Position numbers and translations under genes: made by a program | The notes under the pieces: model-generated | Told to the model about the DNA's origin: nothing | Databases searched by the model: none | What the model saw: only the letters and a program-made list of their open reading frames with translations | Part shown: piece by piece, positions 4,722-11,180 of the stretch | Layout of the letters: the number at the start of each line of letters is the position of its first letter | Numbering within the stretch: the first letter of the stretch is position 1 | Source: CAYVNU01 sp964453265 | GTDB taxonomy: Bacteria; Patescibacteriota; Doudnabacteria; UBA920 | Assembly (NCBI GenBank): GCA_964453265.1 | Contig: CAYVNU010000030.1 | Span: forward strand, 1 to 11,376 | Reading direction: 5' to 3' | Length of the DNA stretch: 11,376 nt

Positions 4722-5906
4722 TTACTCTTTTTTTGCTTCTTCTGTTTCACTTTTCTCTTCTTCCGGTTTTACAGGTGCCTCAGTTAAAGCTTTTAACGAC
4801 AAGCCCAAACGATGTTCACCCGGTTCAATTGAAATTATTTTAAATTCCTTTTCTTCGCCAATTTTTAAAACATCATCCGGACTTTTTATTGCTTCATGTG
4901 AGAGCTCCATAACATGAGCCAAACCTTGTATATCTTTATCTAATTCCACAAATACGCCAAACGGCATAATTTTCGCAATCTTGCCGCTAATTTTCTGGCC
5001 AATTTGGTATTTTTTTACGGCTTCCAGCCATGGGTCTTGTTGTAATTGTTTAATAGACAAGCTAACACGGCCTTTGTCTATGGAAATAACTTTAGCTGTA
5101 ACGCGCTGACCGACTTTTACTATATCTTTTGGATTCTCAATACGCTGCCAAGCAAGTTCACTAATATGAACCAAGCCCTCTAAATCGCCAAACTTTACGA
5201 AAGCGCCGAAATCTACCACCCCGGTAATAGTACCCTCAACCACCTGACCGATTTTTAATTGACCCAAGCGGCTCTCTACATCTTTTTCAAAAACAGCTTT
5301 TTCGCTAACAATTAATTTTTCTTCCGCGCTGTCTGCGGTAATTATTTGCACATCAAATTGCTGGCCGACATAAGAATGTAACACTGACAAAATTTTATTT
5401 TTATCGCCGTCTTCAACACGCGGATAGTGCTCTAAGGACAACTGAGATACCGGCAAGAAGCCAATAACATTATTAATTTCCACCATAAGTCCGCCCTTGT
5501 TGGCTTCCAAAATTTTGGTTCGCACAATTTCTTTGCTTTCCATTTTTTCTTTCAATGTCTGCCATACACGTTCCTGACCTGCTTGGCGCAAAGACAACTC
5601 AACTATTCCTTCTTTATTTTCCAGCTCAACAACAGAAACAAAAATCTGGTCGCCGGGTTTTAAAGCAGACAAAGTAGCTTGGTCGTCGTACAATTCGCGG
5701 CCACGAACCACGCCAATACCGTAACCTTCTAAGTCTACATAAACTTCGTTTTTACCTACGGAAATCAGTTTACCCTCAACCATATCGCCGGGTTTTAAAA
5801 CCTTAATTTCCACGCCGCTGCTAATTAACTCAGCCATGGTCTTAGCTTTGGCAGCAGCAGCTGGAATAACAGCCGGGGTTACTAAATTTTTAATATCTTC
5901 TGACAT
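4722..5906 (-). CDS. rpsA: Ribosomal protein S1, four S1 domains
   Basis: 394 residues. Four S1 (OB-fold) RNA-binding repeats lie at about 38-108, 123-204, 217-287 and 301-372. Repeats three and four are the most canonical (GTITGVVDFGAFVKF...GLVHISEL and GKIAKIMPFGVFVEL...GLAHVMEL); the first two are divergent, as in other S1 proteins where they dock to the ribosome. The C-terminus is an acidic, Glu/Lys-rich tail (377-394). E. coli S1 has six domains and 557 residues; four-domain forms are common elsewhere. The likely role is to bind mRNA on the 30S subunit. The start is ATG with only a weak GGAAG 12 bases upstream. The leader is long (about 215 bases), with interleaved repeats and a terminator-like hairpin. 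Autoregulation of S1 is known in E. coli; here it is only a possibility. Confidence 0.92.
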   Translation of the reverse strand: MSEDIKNLVTPAVIPAAAAKAKTMAELISSGVEIKVLKPGDMVEGKLISVGKNEVYVDLEGYGIGVVRGRELYDDQATLSALKPGDQIFVSVVELENKEGIVELSLRQAGQERVWQTLKEKMESKEIVRTKILEANKGGLMVEINNVIGFLPVSQLSLEHYPRVEDGDKNKILSVLHSYVGQQFDVQIITADSAEEKLIVSEKAVFEKDVESRLGQLKIGQVVEGTITGVVDFGAFVKFGDLEGLVHISELAWQRIENPKDIVKVGQRVTAKVISIDKGRVSLSIKQLQQDPWLEAVKKYQIGQKISGKIAKIMPFGVFVELDKDIQGLAHVMELSHEAIKSPDDVLKIGEEKEFKIISIEPGEHRLGLSLKALTEAPVKPEEEKSETEEAKKE

Positions 5907-5944
5907 ATTTTATATTTTCTTCCAATGATCATTCCTATCCGCCG

Positions 5945-5967
5945 TCGCTGAAGCTATGGCGGATTAT
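5945..5967. repeat. REP-like palindrome upstream of S1
   Basis: A GC-rich hairpin in an AT-rich gap: ATCCGCC (5937-5943) pairs with GGCGGAT (5959-5965) around GTCGCTGAAGCTAT. The GGCGGA/TCCGCC arms are the same as in the hairpin at 11157-11171, suggesting a dispersed family. Confidence 0.55.
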
Positions 5968-5995
5968 TCTCTATAATATTTTAATTAAAGTGAAT

Positions 5996-6019
5996 AAAAA
6001 ACAACGAAGTTATTCGTTG
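5996..6019 (-). terminator. Terminator-like hairpin inside the S1 leader
   Basis: Read on the minus strand, CAACGAA (6019-6013) pairs with TTCGTTG (6008-6002) around a 4-base loop and is followed by six T (6001-5996). It lies between the predicted S1 promoter and the S1 start, so it is a candidate attenuator. Confidence 0.6.
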
Positions 6020-6050
6020 ATAAGTAAAAAAAGTGAAAATTTCATTGGTT

Positions 6051-6124
6051 AATAATTAATCAAGCGCTAAATACATAGGCTTATTTAGGGTTAATTATTT
6101 AAAAGCGCTTGTCCAAATAAGCCT
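6051..6124. repeat. Three interleaved perfect inverted repeats (A-B-C-A'-B'-C')
   Basis: A AATAATTAA (6051-6059) matches A' TTAATTATT (6091-6099). B CAAGCGCT (6061-6068) matches B' AGCGCTTG (6104-6111). C AGGCTTATTT (6077-6086) matches C' AAATAAGCCT (6115-6124). Every pair is perfect, each ends exactly at its boundary, and all three cross. As RNA on the S1 strand, the stems would be mutually exclusive or form a pseudoknot. As DNA, the palindromic cores (TAATTA, AGCGCT) would be paired protein sites about 40 bp apart. Confidence 0.75.
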
Positions 6125-6128
6125 TAAT

Positions 6129-6156
6129 ATTATACCGATTTTACAGAAAAAAGCAA
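6129..6156 (-). promoter_or_regulatory. Promoter of the S1 gene
   Basis: On the minus strand: TTGCTT (6156-6151), a 16-bp spacer and TATAAT (6134-6129). The predicted start near 6122 puts the interleaved repeats at the very 5' end of the S1 mRNA. Confidence 0.6.
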
Positions 6157-6202
6157 GTCCCAAAAAACCTATTTTACCCTTTTCATTTTAACTAAAATCG
6201 TC

Positions 6203-6208
6203 TATAAT
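6203..6208 (+). promoter_or_regulatory. -10 box for the MBL-fold gene
   Basis: Perfect TATAAT, with only a poor -35 (TTTTCA, 6180-6185, 17 bp upstream). It predicts a leader of about 95 bases. Confidence 0.5.
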
Positions 6209-6233
6209 TCTTGTACAGAAACTTATTAATTCA

Positions 6234-6298
6234 CTACAGAAAGCTAATGAAATTTAGGTTCTGTAGTCTTCTGTAGATTCGCACAAATCTTTAGCTTT
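6234..6298 (+). promoter_or_regulatory. Interleaved inverted repeats in the MBL-gene leader
   Basis: CTACAGAA (6234-6241) matches TTCTGTAG twice (6259-6266 and 6269-6276). AAAGCTAA (6240-6247) matches TTAGCTTT (6291-6298). The order D-E-D'-D''-E' makes the stems cross, and D and E share two bases, so they compete. The last arm ends nine bases before the ATG. Confidence 0.5.
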
Positions 6299-6307
6299 AG
6301 GCAGCCT

Positions 6308-6934
6308 ATGCAAATACAATATTTTGGACTTTCGAGCTTTAAAATTACAACAAAAGAAGCCACTATTATAACCGATCCGTTTCATAAAGACAGCGGTCTG
6401 ACGCCTCCTCGGGGAGCGGCTGACATTTTAATGCTGGCGCAAAAAAATAGCAAACTTTATTCCTCAAACTCCGGCATTTCCGGAGAGCATTTTGATGTTA
6501 CCGACCCGGGCGATTACGACATAAAAGGCGTAAGCATTTCGGGCTTTCCTCTAAAACAGGAAGACAAGTACGTTACCGTGTTTTTAATTGAAAGCGAAGA
6601 CATCCGGATTTTAAACTTAACCCATATACAAGACTGGAACATGAAAGAAGAGGAGATAGAAGAATTAGGAGAAATAGATATTTTAATTCTTCCGGTCGGC
6701 GGCAATACGGTTATTTCCGCCTCACAAGCCTCTAAAATAGTTAACGAACTGGAGCCTAAAATAGTCATCCCTTCGCATTATAAAATGAGCGATTTAATTT
6801 TAGATTTAGACAGCGTAGATAAATTTATAAAAGAAATGGGCGGAAAAAAAGAAGATATGGACAAATTAACGGTAAAGAAAAAAGATTTGCAAGAAGAAGG
6901 AACAAAAGTTGTTGTGTTAGAACCGCTGAGGTAA
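6308..6934 (+). CDS. MBL-fold hydrolase-like protein without the HxHxDH motif
   Basis: 208 residues with the outline of the metallo-beta-lactamase superfamily (UPF0173/YtkL-like small hydrolases): TDPF (22-25), the strand-loop ending ADILML (38-43), PGDYDIKGVSISGF (67-80), LTHIQDW (104-110), DILILPVGG (124-132) and IPSHY (154-158). The metal-binding H-x-H-x-D-H, expected straight after ADILML, reads AQKNSK (44-49). D23, H106, D109 and H157 remain, so a complete di-metal site is unlikely. The protein may be a non-catalytic paralogue or use another chemistry. The C-terminal third is charged. The ATG has only a weak SD. It is divergent from S1, and it could be first in a unit running through the two small genes to gyrA, since no promoter is obvious after it. 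Confidence 0.8.
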   Translation: MQIQYFGLSSFKITTKEATIITDPFHKDSGLTPPRGAADILMLAQKNSKLYSSNSGISGEHFDVTDPGDYDIKGVSISGFPLKQEDKYVTVFLIESEDIRILNLTHIQDWNMKEEEIEELGEIDILILPVGGNTVISASQASKIVNELEPKIVIPSHYKMSDLILDLDSVDKFIKEMGGKKEDMDKLTVKKKDLQEEGTKVVVLEPLR

Positions 6935-6938
6935 TTAC

Positions 6939-7015
6939 TTATCCACGAATACACAAATTATCACCAATCTCACCAACCGCTTAGTGATATTAGTGTCTAT
7001 TCGTGAATTAGTGGA
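6939..7015. repeat. Long imperfect palindrome between the MBL gene and the gyrA unit
   Basis: CACGAATA (6944-6951) matches TATTCGTG (6998-7005), ACAC (6951-6954) matches GTGT (6993-6996), and ATCAC (6960-6964) matches GTGAT (6984-6988). Together they form one 60-70 base hairpin, which fills most of the 92-base gap and has no T run. It is probably a dispersed palindromic repeat. Confidence 0.6.
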
Positions 7016-7026
7016 CTGGTAATTTT

Positions 7027-7230
7027 ATGAGCATTATTAAAAACATTCAAAACAAGCCCCACGCCTACAAAGTTAGACTAATTTGGCTTGCCGTAAGTTT
7101 AACCATAATATTAATGGTTGTTGCGTGGATTTTTTCTGCCAACTATTCAAAAAGTTCCGAAGCCGATACAACCTTATTCCGCACCATTAGCCGAGGTTTA
7201 AAAGATATTAAAAACAATTACTCAAAATGA
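7027..7230 (+). CDS. Small single-pass membrane protein, unknown
   Basis: 67 residues: a basic N-terminus (MSIIKNIQNKPHAYKVR), one membrane helix at about 18-38 (LIWLAVSLTIILMVVAWIFSA), then a polar basic tail of about 29 residues. The positive charge before the helix suggests the N-terminus stays inside. I do not recognise a family. Its TGA stop overlaps the ATG of the next gene (ATGA at 7227-7230), so the two are translationally coupled. Confidence 0.7.
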   Translation: MSIIKNIQNKPHAYKVRLIWLAVSLTIILMVVAWIFSANYSKSSEADTTLFRTISRGLKDIKNNYSK

Positions 7231-7736
7231 GCGAAACAAGAATAGATGGTAACCACATAGAAGCCTACCAGGTAAAAACAGAAGACGGGGAAAGAATAAA
7301 AAATATTATTGGTAAGCTTGAAAGAATTTATGATTGGCTCTTGCCTATATTACCAATCTACACAAACTACCTAAAAGCTACTAAAAATCCTCTTACAATA
7401 GACATTGGCGAGACCAGAATTAAATTAATAAATAATTTTCCTAGCGTAAGTTCTCCGTTTAATAATCCAAGTGAACTAGAAGAAGAAATTTTTACAAATA
7501 GCTTTGTTCGCTTCTGCCAAAAATACGATTTGAATGTCAATATTCAAAATTTTATAGAACAAATAAATGACTTTATTGAACACAAAGGTATAGGAGAAAT
7601 CGGAGCCATACGATTATACAGCGAACTAGATAAGTTAATCCAAGCACTAAAAAAATTTGAAAATTGGCTTTATAAAAATAACAAACTTACTTTAAAGCCA
7701 ACAGCCACTGTACAAAAAAATTTAAGACGCAAATAA
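7227..7736 (+). CDS. Unknown soluble protein, helical
   Basis: 169 residues with no signal peptide; no family recognised. Stretches at about 22-52 (ERIKNIIGKLERIYDWLLPILPIYTNYLK) and 108-150 look amphipathic and helical. A possible strand, LTIDIGETRIKLI, lies between them. It starts inside the stop of the upstream membrane gene and ends one base before the gyrA ATG, so all three are almost certainly co-transcribed. It may work with the small membrane protein; a role in gyrase function is not implied. Confidence 0.75.
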   Translation: MSETRIDGNHIEAYQVKTEDGERIKNIIGKLERIYDWLLPILPIYTNYLKATKNPLTIDIGETRIKLINNFPSVSSPFNNPSELEEEIFTNSFVRFCQKYDLNVNIQNFIEQINDFIEHKGIGEIGAIRLYSELDKLIQALKKFENWLYKNNKLTLKPTATVQKNLRRK

Positions 7737-7737
7737 C

Positions 7738-10203
7738 ATGCCTAAAGATTCATCACAAGAACTATCAAGCGATATTGGACAAATAAAACCCCGCACTATT
7801 GAGTCTGAAATGCAGGAGTCTTATTTAGACTACGCCATGAGCGTAATTGTTAGCCGCGCGCTGCCAGACGTGCGCGACGGTCTTAAGCCTGTACACCGCA
7901 GAATTTTGTATGTTATGCACGAACTGGGTCTTCGCCACAACGTAAAATTCCGTAAAAGCGCAGCGGTAGTTGGTGATGTACTTGGTAAGTACCATCCTCA
8001 TGGAGATATTTCTGTATACGACGCAATGGTTCACATGGCGCAAGAATTTGCTATGCGTTATCCGTTAATAGACGGCCAAGGAAACTTTGGTTCTATGGAC
8101 GGCGACGGCGCAGCTGCTATGCGTTACACCGAAGCCCGTATGTCACCGCTTGCAGAAGAATTATTAACCGACTTAGACAAAGAAACCGTTGCCTGGAGAG
8201 ATAACTACGACGCTACAAGAAAAGAACCTTCTGTACTTCCCGGTAAATTACCAAATTTGTTGCTTAACGGCACATTGGGCATTGCCGTTGGTATGGCAAC
8301 AGATATTCCTCCACATAACTTAACAGAGTTGTGCGACGCCATAATTGCCTTAATTAATGATTCCGATGCCACCACCGAAGATTTAATGGAATTTGTAAAA
8401 GGTCCGGATTTTCCAACCGGTGGTATTATTTATGACCAAGCAGCTATAAAAAATGCTTATGCAACAGGTAAGGGCGGCATTGTTATGCGCGCTAAAACTG
8501 AAATTGTTGAAACAAAAACCGGCGCGTATCAAATTTTAATTCATGAAATTCCTTATCGTGTAAACAAAGCCACACTACTCGAAAAAATTGCCGAATTGGT
8601 CAGAGATAAAAAAATTGAAGGTATAAGAGATGTTAGAGACGAAAGCGACAAAGACGGAGTTAGAATTGTCGTTGATATAAAAAAGGACGGGCTGGCTAAT
8701 AAAATTTTAAACCAGCTATTTTCCTTTACGCAATTGCAAGAAACTTTCCACATGAACATGTTAGCTTTGGTGGAAGGGATAGAACCTCATGTTTTAAATT
8801 TAAAAACTGTTTTAGAAAATTATTTAAAACACCGCCAAATTGTTATTCGCAGGCGCACAGAATACGAACTGAAAAAAGCCAAAGAACGCGCGCATATTTT
8901 AGAAGGTTTGAAAAAAGCCTTAGACAATATAGACGCTATTATTAACACAATAAAAAAGTCAGCCAATAGGGAAGAAGCGCATGAGAACTTAATGAAAAAA
9001 TTTAAGTTGACTGAAATTCAGTCTAATGCGATTTTAGACATGCGTCTGCAAACTTTAGCCGGCTTAGAGCGCAAAAAAATCGACGATGAATTAAAGGAAA
9101 AGCGAGCGCTCATTGCCGAACTTGAAGGCATTTTACAATCTGCGAAAAAAATATTGGCAATTATAAAAAAAGAAGTTGAAGAATTAAAAGCTAAATTCGG
9201 CGACGAACGCAGAACCCAAGTAGTCAAGCACGCACTGGGAACATTCTCCGCCGAAGACTTAATTCCGGAAGAAAATGTAATTATAACCATTACTAAATCC
9301 GGCTATGTAAAGCGCTTAGCGCCCGACACCTACAAGAGCCAGGCAAGAGGCGGCAAAGGCGTTATTGGCCAAAGCCTTAAAGATGAAGACGTAGTGGAAA
9401 AACTTATATCCAGCCACACCCACGACGACATTTTATTCTTTACCAATAAAGGCCGCGTCTTTCAAACCAAAGTTTACGAACTCCCCGAAGGCTCCCGCAC
9501 AGCCAAAGGCCAGGCTTTGGTAAACTTCTTACAACTCGGCCAAAATGAAGTTTCTACCGGCGTCTTAACTCTAAAGAAAAAAGACGAAGTTAAATTCTTA
9601 ATTATGGCCACAAAAAAAGGCTTAATTAAAAAAGTCGAGCGCGAAGAATTTACCAAAGTACGTAAGAGCGGAATGATAGCTATTAACCTAAAAGATGGTG
9701 ATGAATTAAAATGGGTAGAAAGCTCTACCGGCGACGATCAGATTATGCTTTCTACGGAAAACGGCCAGGCTATACGCTTTAGCGAAAAAGATGTGCGCGC
9801 CATGGGCAGAACCGCCAGCGGAGTTACCGGCATGCGCATTAAAAAAGACGACCAAATAATTTCTATGGATGTTATTCGAAAAAACATAAACATAAAAGAT
9901 TTGGAAGTTTTAGTCGTAACAGAAAACGGGCTTGGCAAAAAAACCGAAGGCCAATATTACAAAGTCCAAAAACGCGCAGGCAGCGGCATTAAAACTTTAA
10001 AAGTTACGCCTAAAACCGGCAAAATTGTCGCCATGTATATTTTAAATTCTTCCGAAGAACACGACCTAGTAATAATTTCTAAAATGGGCCAAACAATTCG
10101 CACGCCGCTTAATAACGTTTCCACCTTAGGCAGAGCCACTCAAGGAGTAAGGGTAATGCGCCTAGAAGAAGGGGACAAAGTAGCAAGTGCGACGGTGATA
10201 TAG
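7738..10203 (+). CDS. gyrA: DNA gyrase subunit A
   Basis: 821 residues, full length (E. coli 875, B. subtilis 821). With GyrB it introduces negative supercoils using ATP. The N-terminal breakage-reunion domain (about 1-500) has the winged-helix region (SRALPDVRDGLKPVHRRI, 39-56), HPHGDISVYD (86-95) and catalytic Tyr130 in AAAMRYTEARMS. The coiled-coil arm and hinge run to about 500. The C-terminal beta-pinwheel (about 505-821) carries the GyrA box as QARGGKG (535-541; consensus Q-R/K-RGGKG), supporting gyrase rather than topoisomerase IV. The residue matching E. coli Ser83, the quinolone contact, is Ile91; the Asp87 equivalent, D95, is kept. The ATG lies one base after the previous stop codon, with no SD. 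gyrB is not in the window. Confidence 0.97.
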   Translation: MPKDSSQELSSDIGQIKPRTIESEMQESYLDYAMSVIVSRALPDVRDGLKPVHRRILYVMHELGLRHNVKFRKSAAVVGDVLGKYHPHGDISVYDAMVHMAQEFAMRYPLIDGQGNFGSMDGDGAAAMRYTEARMSPLAEELLTDLDKETVAWRDNYDATRKEPSVLPGKLPNLLLNGTLGIAVGMATDIPPHNLTELCDAIIALINDSDATTEDLMEFVKGPDFPTGGIIYDQAAIKNAYATGKGGIVMRAKTEIVETKTGAYQILIHEIPYRVNKATLLEKIAELVRDKKIEGIRDVRDESDKDGVRIVVDIKKDGLANKILNQLFSFTQLQETFHMNMLALVEGIEPHVLNLKTVLENYLKHRQIVIRRRTEYELKKAKERAHILEGLKKALDNIDAIINTIKKSANREEAHENLMKKFKLTEIQSNAILDMRLQTLAGLERKKIDDELKEKRALIAELEGILQSAKKILAIIKKEVEELKAKFGDERRTQVVKHALGTFSAEDLIPEENVIITITKSGYVKRLAPDTYKSQARGGKGVIGQSLKDEDVVEKLISSHTHDDILFFTNKGRVFQTKVYELPEGSRTAKGQALVNFLQLGQNEVSTGVLTLKKKDEVKFLIMATKKGLIKKVEREEFTKVRKSGMIAINLKDGDELKWVESSTGDDQIMLSTENGQAIRFSEKDVRAMGRTASGVTGMRIKKDDQIISMDVIRKNINIKDLEVLVVTENGLGKKTEGQYYKVQKRAGSGIKTLKVTPKTGKIVAMYILNSSEEHDLVIISKMGQTIRTPLNNVSTLGRATQGVRVMRLEEGDKVASATVI

Positions 10204-10347
10204 CTGATAGCTAATAGTTCTTAGCTTATAGTTTTATAACGAGATAATATCTAAAAAGCATGTTAATAAACAAACACAAATTCATACTTTCTTCTTTCGC
10301 TGAAAGCTTTCCCTTCCTGGCCTAAAAGGGGAGTTTTTGAAAACTTC
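10204..10347. other. Gap after gyrA with short repeats
   Basis: No gene. The first 40 bases repeat AGCT at short intervals (10203-10240). A small hairpin CTTTC/GAAAG surrounds 10295-10307, and AGTTTT/AAAACT lies at about 10332-10345. CCTTCCTGGCC (10312-10322) is discussed with the downstream leader. A TAATAT near 10245 could be a -10, but no good -35 accompanies it. Confidence 0.4.
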
Positions 10348-10393
10348 AAAACCTGCCTTTTACCGGGCAGGTTTTTTATTTTGGCCAAGGAGG
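10312..10393 (+). promoter_or_regulatory. Possible SD-sequestering leader of the NlpC/P60 gene
   Basis: CCTTCCTGGCC (10312-10322) can pair with GGCCAAGGAGG (10383-10393), ten of eleven positions including one G-T wobble, hiding the SD completely. A competing hairpin CCCTT/AAGGG (10311-10315/10326-10330) uses the same upstream strand. A terminator hairpin lies between the two arms. Confidence 0.45.
10348..10377 (+). terminator. Terminator after gyrA, within the NlpC/P60 leader
   Basis: AAAACCTGCC (10348-10357) pairs with GGCAGGTTTT (10366-10375), followed by more T. It ends nine bases before the SD of the next gene, leaving no room for a promoter between. That gene must be read through this hairpin. 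Confidence 0.85.
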
Positions 10394-10401
10394 AAAACCA
10401 G

Positions 10402-11025
10402 GTGAGAACAGCTCTTACGCTGCAAACCACTCGCAATCGTTGTCCGTTTCTACCAGGGCTTCTAAAGCTACCAATGAACAATAAAGAAGCTTTGGGTATA
10501 CTGCTGGGTAAAGGCTATTTAATAGACAAGTTTAACATTTTTGCCATTGCACGCAACTCTATTGGCAAGGCTGTCTACCAACACAACCACCACCCAGACA
10601 ACGCCCCAAACTTTGTCGACTGCGCTTCGTTCGTCCGCTGGCTATACAGCCACTACGGCATTTGGCTGCCGCGCTACAGCATTTCGCAGCATAATTACAT
10701 GCGGCCCATAACCTGGGAAAAAAAACAGCCCGGCGATTTGGTTTTTTGCCAAGGCAGTTACGGAAAATTTTGGCAAGACGAAAACCAAAAAGTCGGTCAT
10801 GTTGGAATGATAACCGACAAAGACTTAGTTATTCACGCTGCGGGAAGCAAGTTAGGCGTAGTGGAAACTAGTCTCGGGGCATTTAGAGAACCGGCTAATA
10901 AGTTTAGAGGCGTCGGAAGAATTTGCAATCTAAATAAAACAACGGTACTTAAAGTAAGGCCAGGCCGACTGATTGAGACCCTAGAGGACTTGCGGTGGGA
11001 CATTCTAAACAGCCTGGGCAGATAA
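10402..11025 (+). CDS. NlpC/P60-type cysteine peptidase, no signal peptide
   Basis: 207 residues from GTG. The NlpC/P60 fold (papain-like peptidases cutting peptidoglycan stem peptides) is seen at about 55-175: catalytic Cys74 in NFVDCASFVRWLYSHYGIWLPR, His133 in KVGHVGMI, and His145 in VIHAAG as the likely third polar residue. KKQPGDLVFC (107-116) is the usual strand before the active-site His. No signal peptide or membrane helix is visible, so export is unexplained, or the enzyme acts inside or after lysis. An upstream in-frame TTG at 10381 precedes the SD, so it is rejected; AAGGAGG (10387-10393) sits eight bases before GTG 10402. A shorter ATG start at 10474 is possible but has no SD. The leader contains a terminator and can hide the SD. 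Confidence 0.85.
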   Translation: MRTALTLQTTRNRCPFLPGLLKLPMNNKEALGILLGKGYLIDKFNIFAIARNSIGKAVYQHNHHPDNAPNFVDCASFVRWLYSHYGIWLPRYSISQHNYMRPITWEKKQPGDLVFCQGSYGKFWQDENQKVGHVGMITDKDLVIHAAGSKLGVVETSLGAFREPANKFRGVGRICNLNKTTVLKVRPGRLIETLEDLRWDILNSLGR

Positions 11026-11030
11026 CAAAA

Positions 11031-11054
11031 GCCCGCGGCATAAAAACCGCGGGC
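11031..11054. terminator. Strong hairpin between the NlpC/P60 gene and tRNA-Phe
   Basis: GCCCGCGG (11031-11038) pairs with CCGCGGGC (11047-11054). On the minus strand it is followed by TTTTGTT, a usable terminator for the tRNA-Phe transcript. On the plus strand AAAAATTTTTT follows, less typical but possibly also functional. Confidence 0.7.
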
Positions 11055-11136
11055 AAAAATTTTTTATATTATTCTAATAACTATTTGCTGAACTATTACG
11101 TAACTAAATTTTACACAAACATCATTAAATTTACTT

Positions 11137-11180
11137 CTGGCGTAAGCCAGCCGTAGTCCGCCTCAGGCGGATGAAGGCTG
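11137..11180. repeat. REP-like double hairpin abutting the tRNA-Phe 3' end
   Basis: CTGGC/GCCAG (11137-11141/11146-11150) lies beside a nested hairpin in which CAGCC/GGCTG (11149-11153/11176-11180) encloses TCCGCC/GGCGGA (11157-11162/11166-11171). The outer arm overlaps the encoded CCA of tRNA-Phe (11179-11181). The TCCGCC/GGCGGA core recurs upstream of S1. Confidence 0.7.

Noticed and set aside
4654..4917. Plus-strand reading frame over the S1 gene end
   Set aside because: It crosses the bidirectional terminator and lies antisense to the well-supported S1 tail and fourth domain.
6939..6947. TTATCCACG, one mismatch from a DnaA box, 800 bases before gyrA
   Set aside because: It is a single site that belongs to the palindrome at 6939-7015; no cluster of boxes and no dnaA or dnaN nearby, so no origin is claimed.
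10263..10481. Minus-strand reading frame opposite the NlpC/P60 start
   Set aside because: It reads through a terminator and has no family resemblance or SD; the plus-strand gene explains the region.
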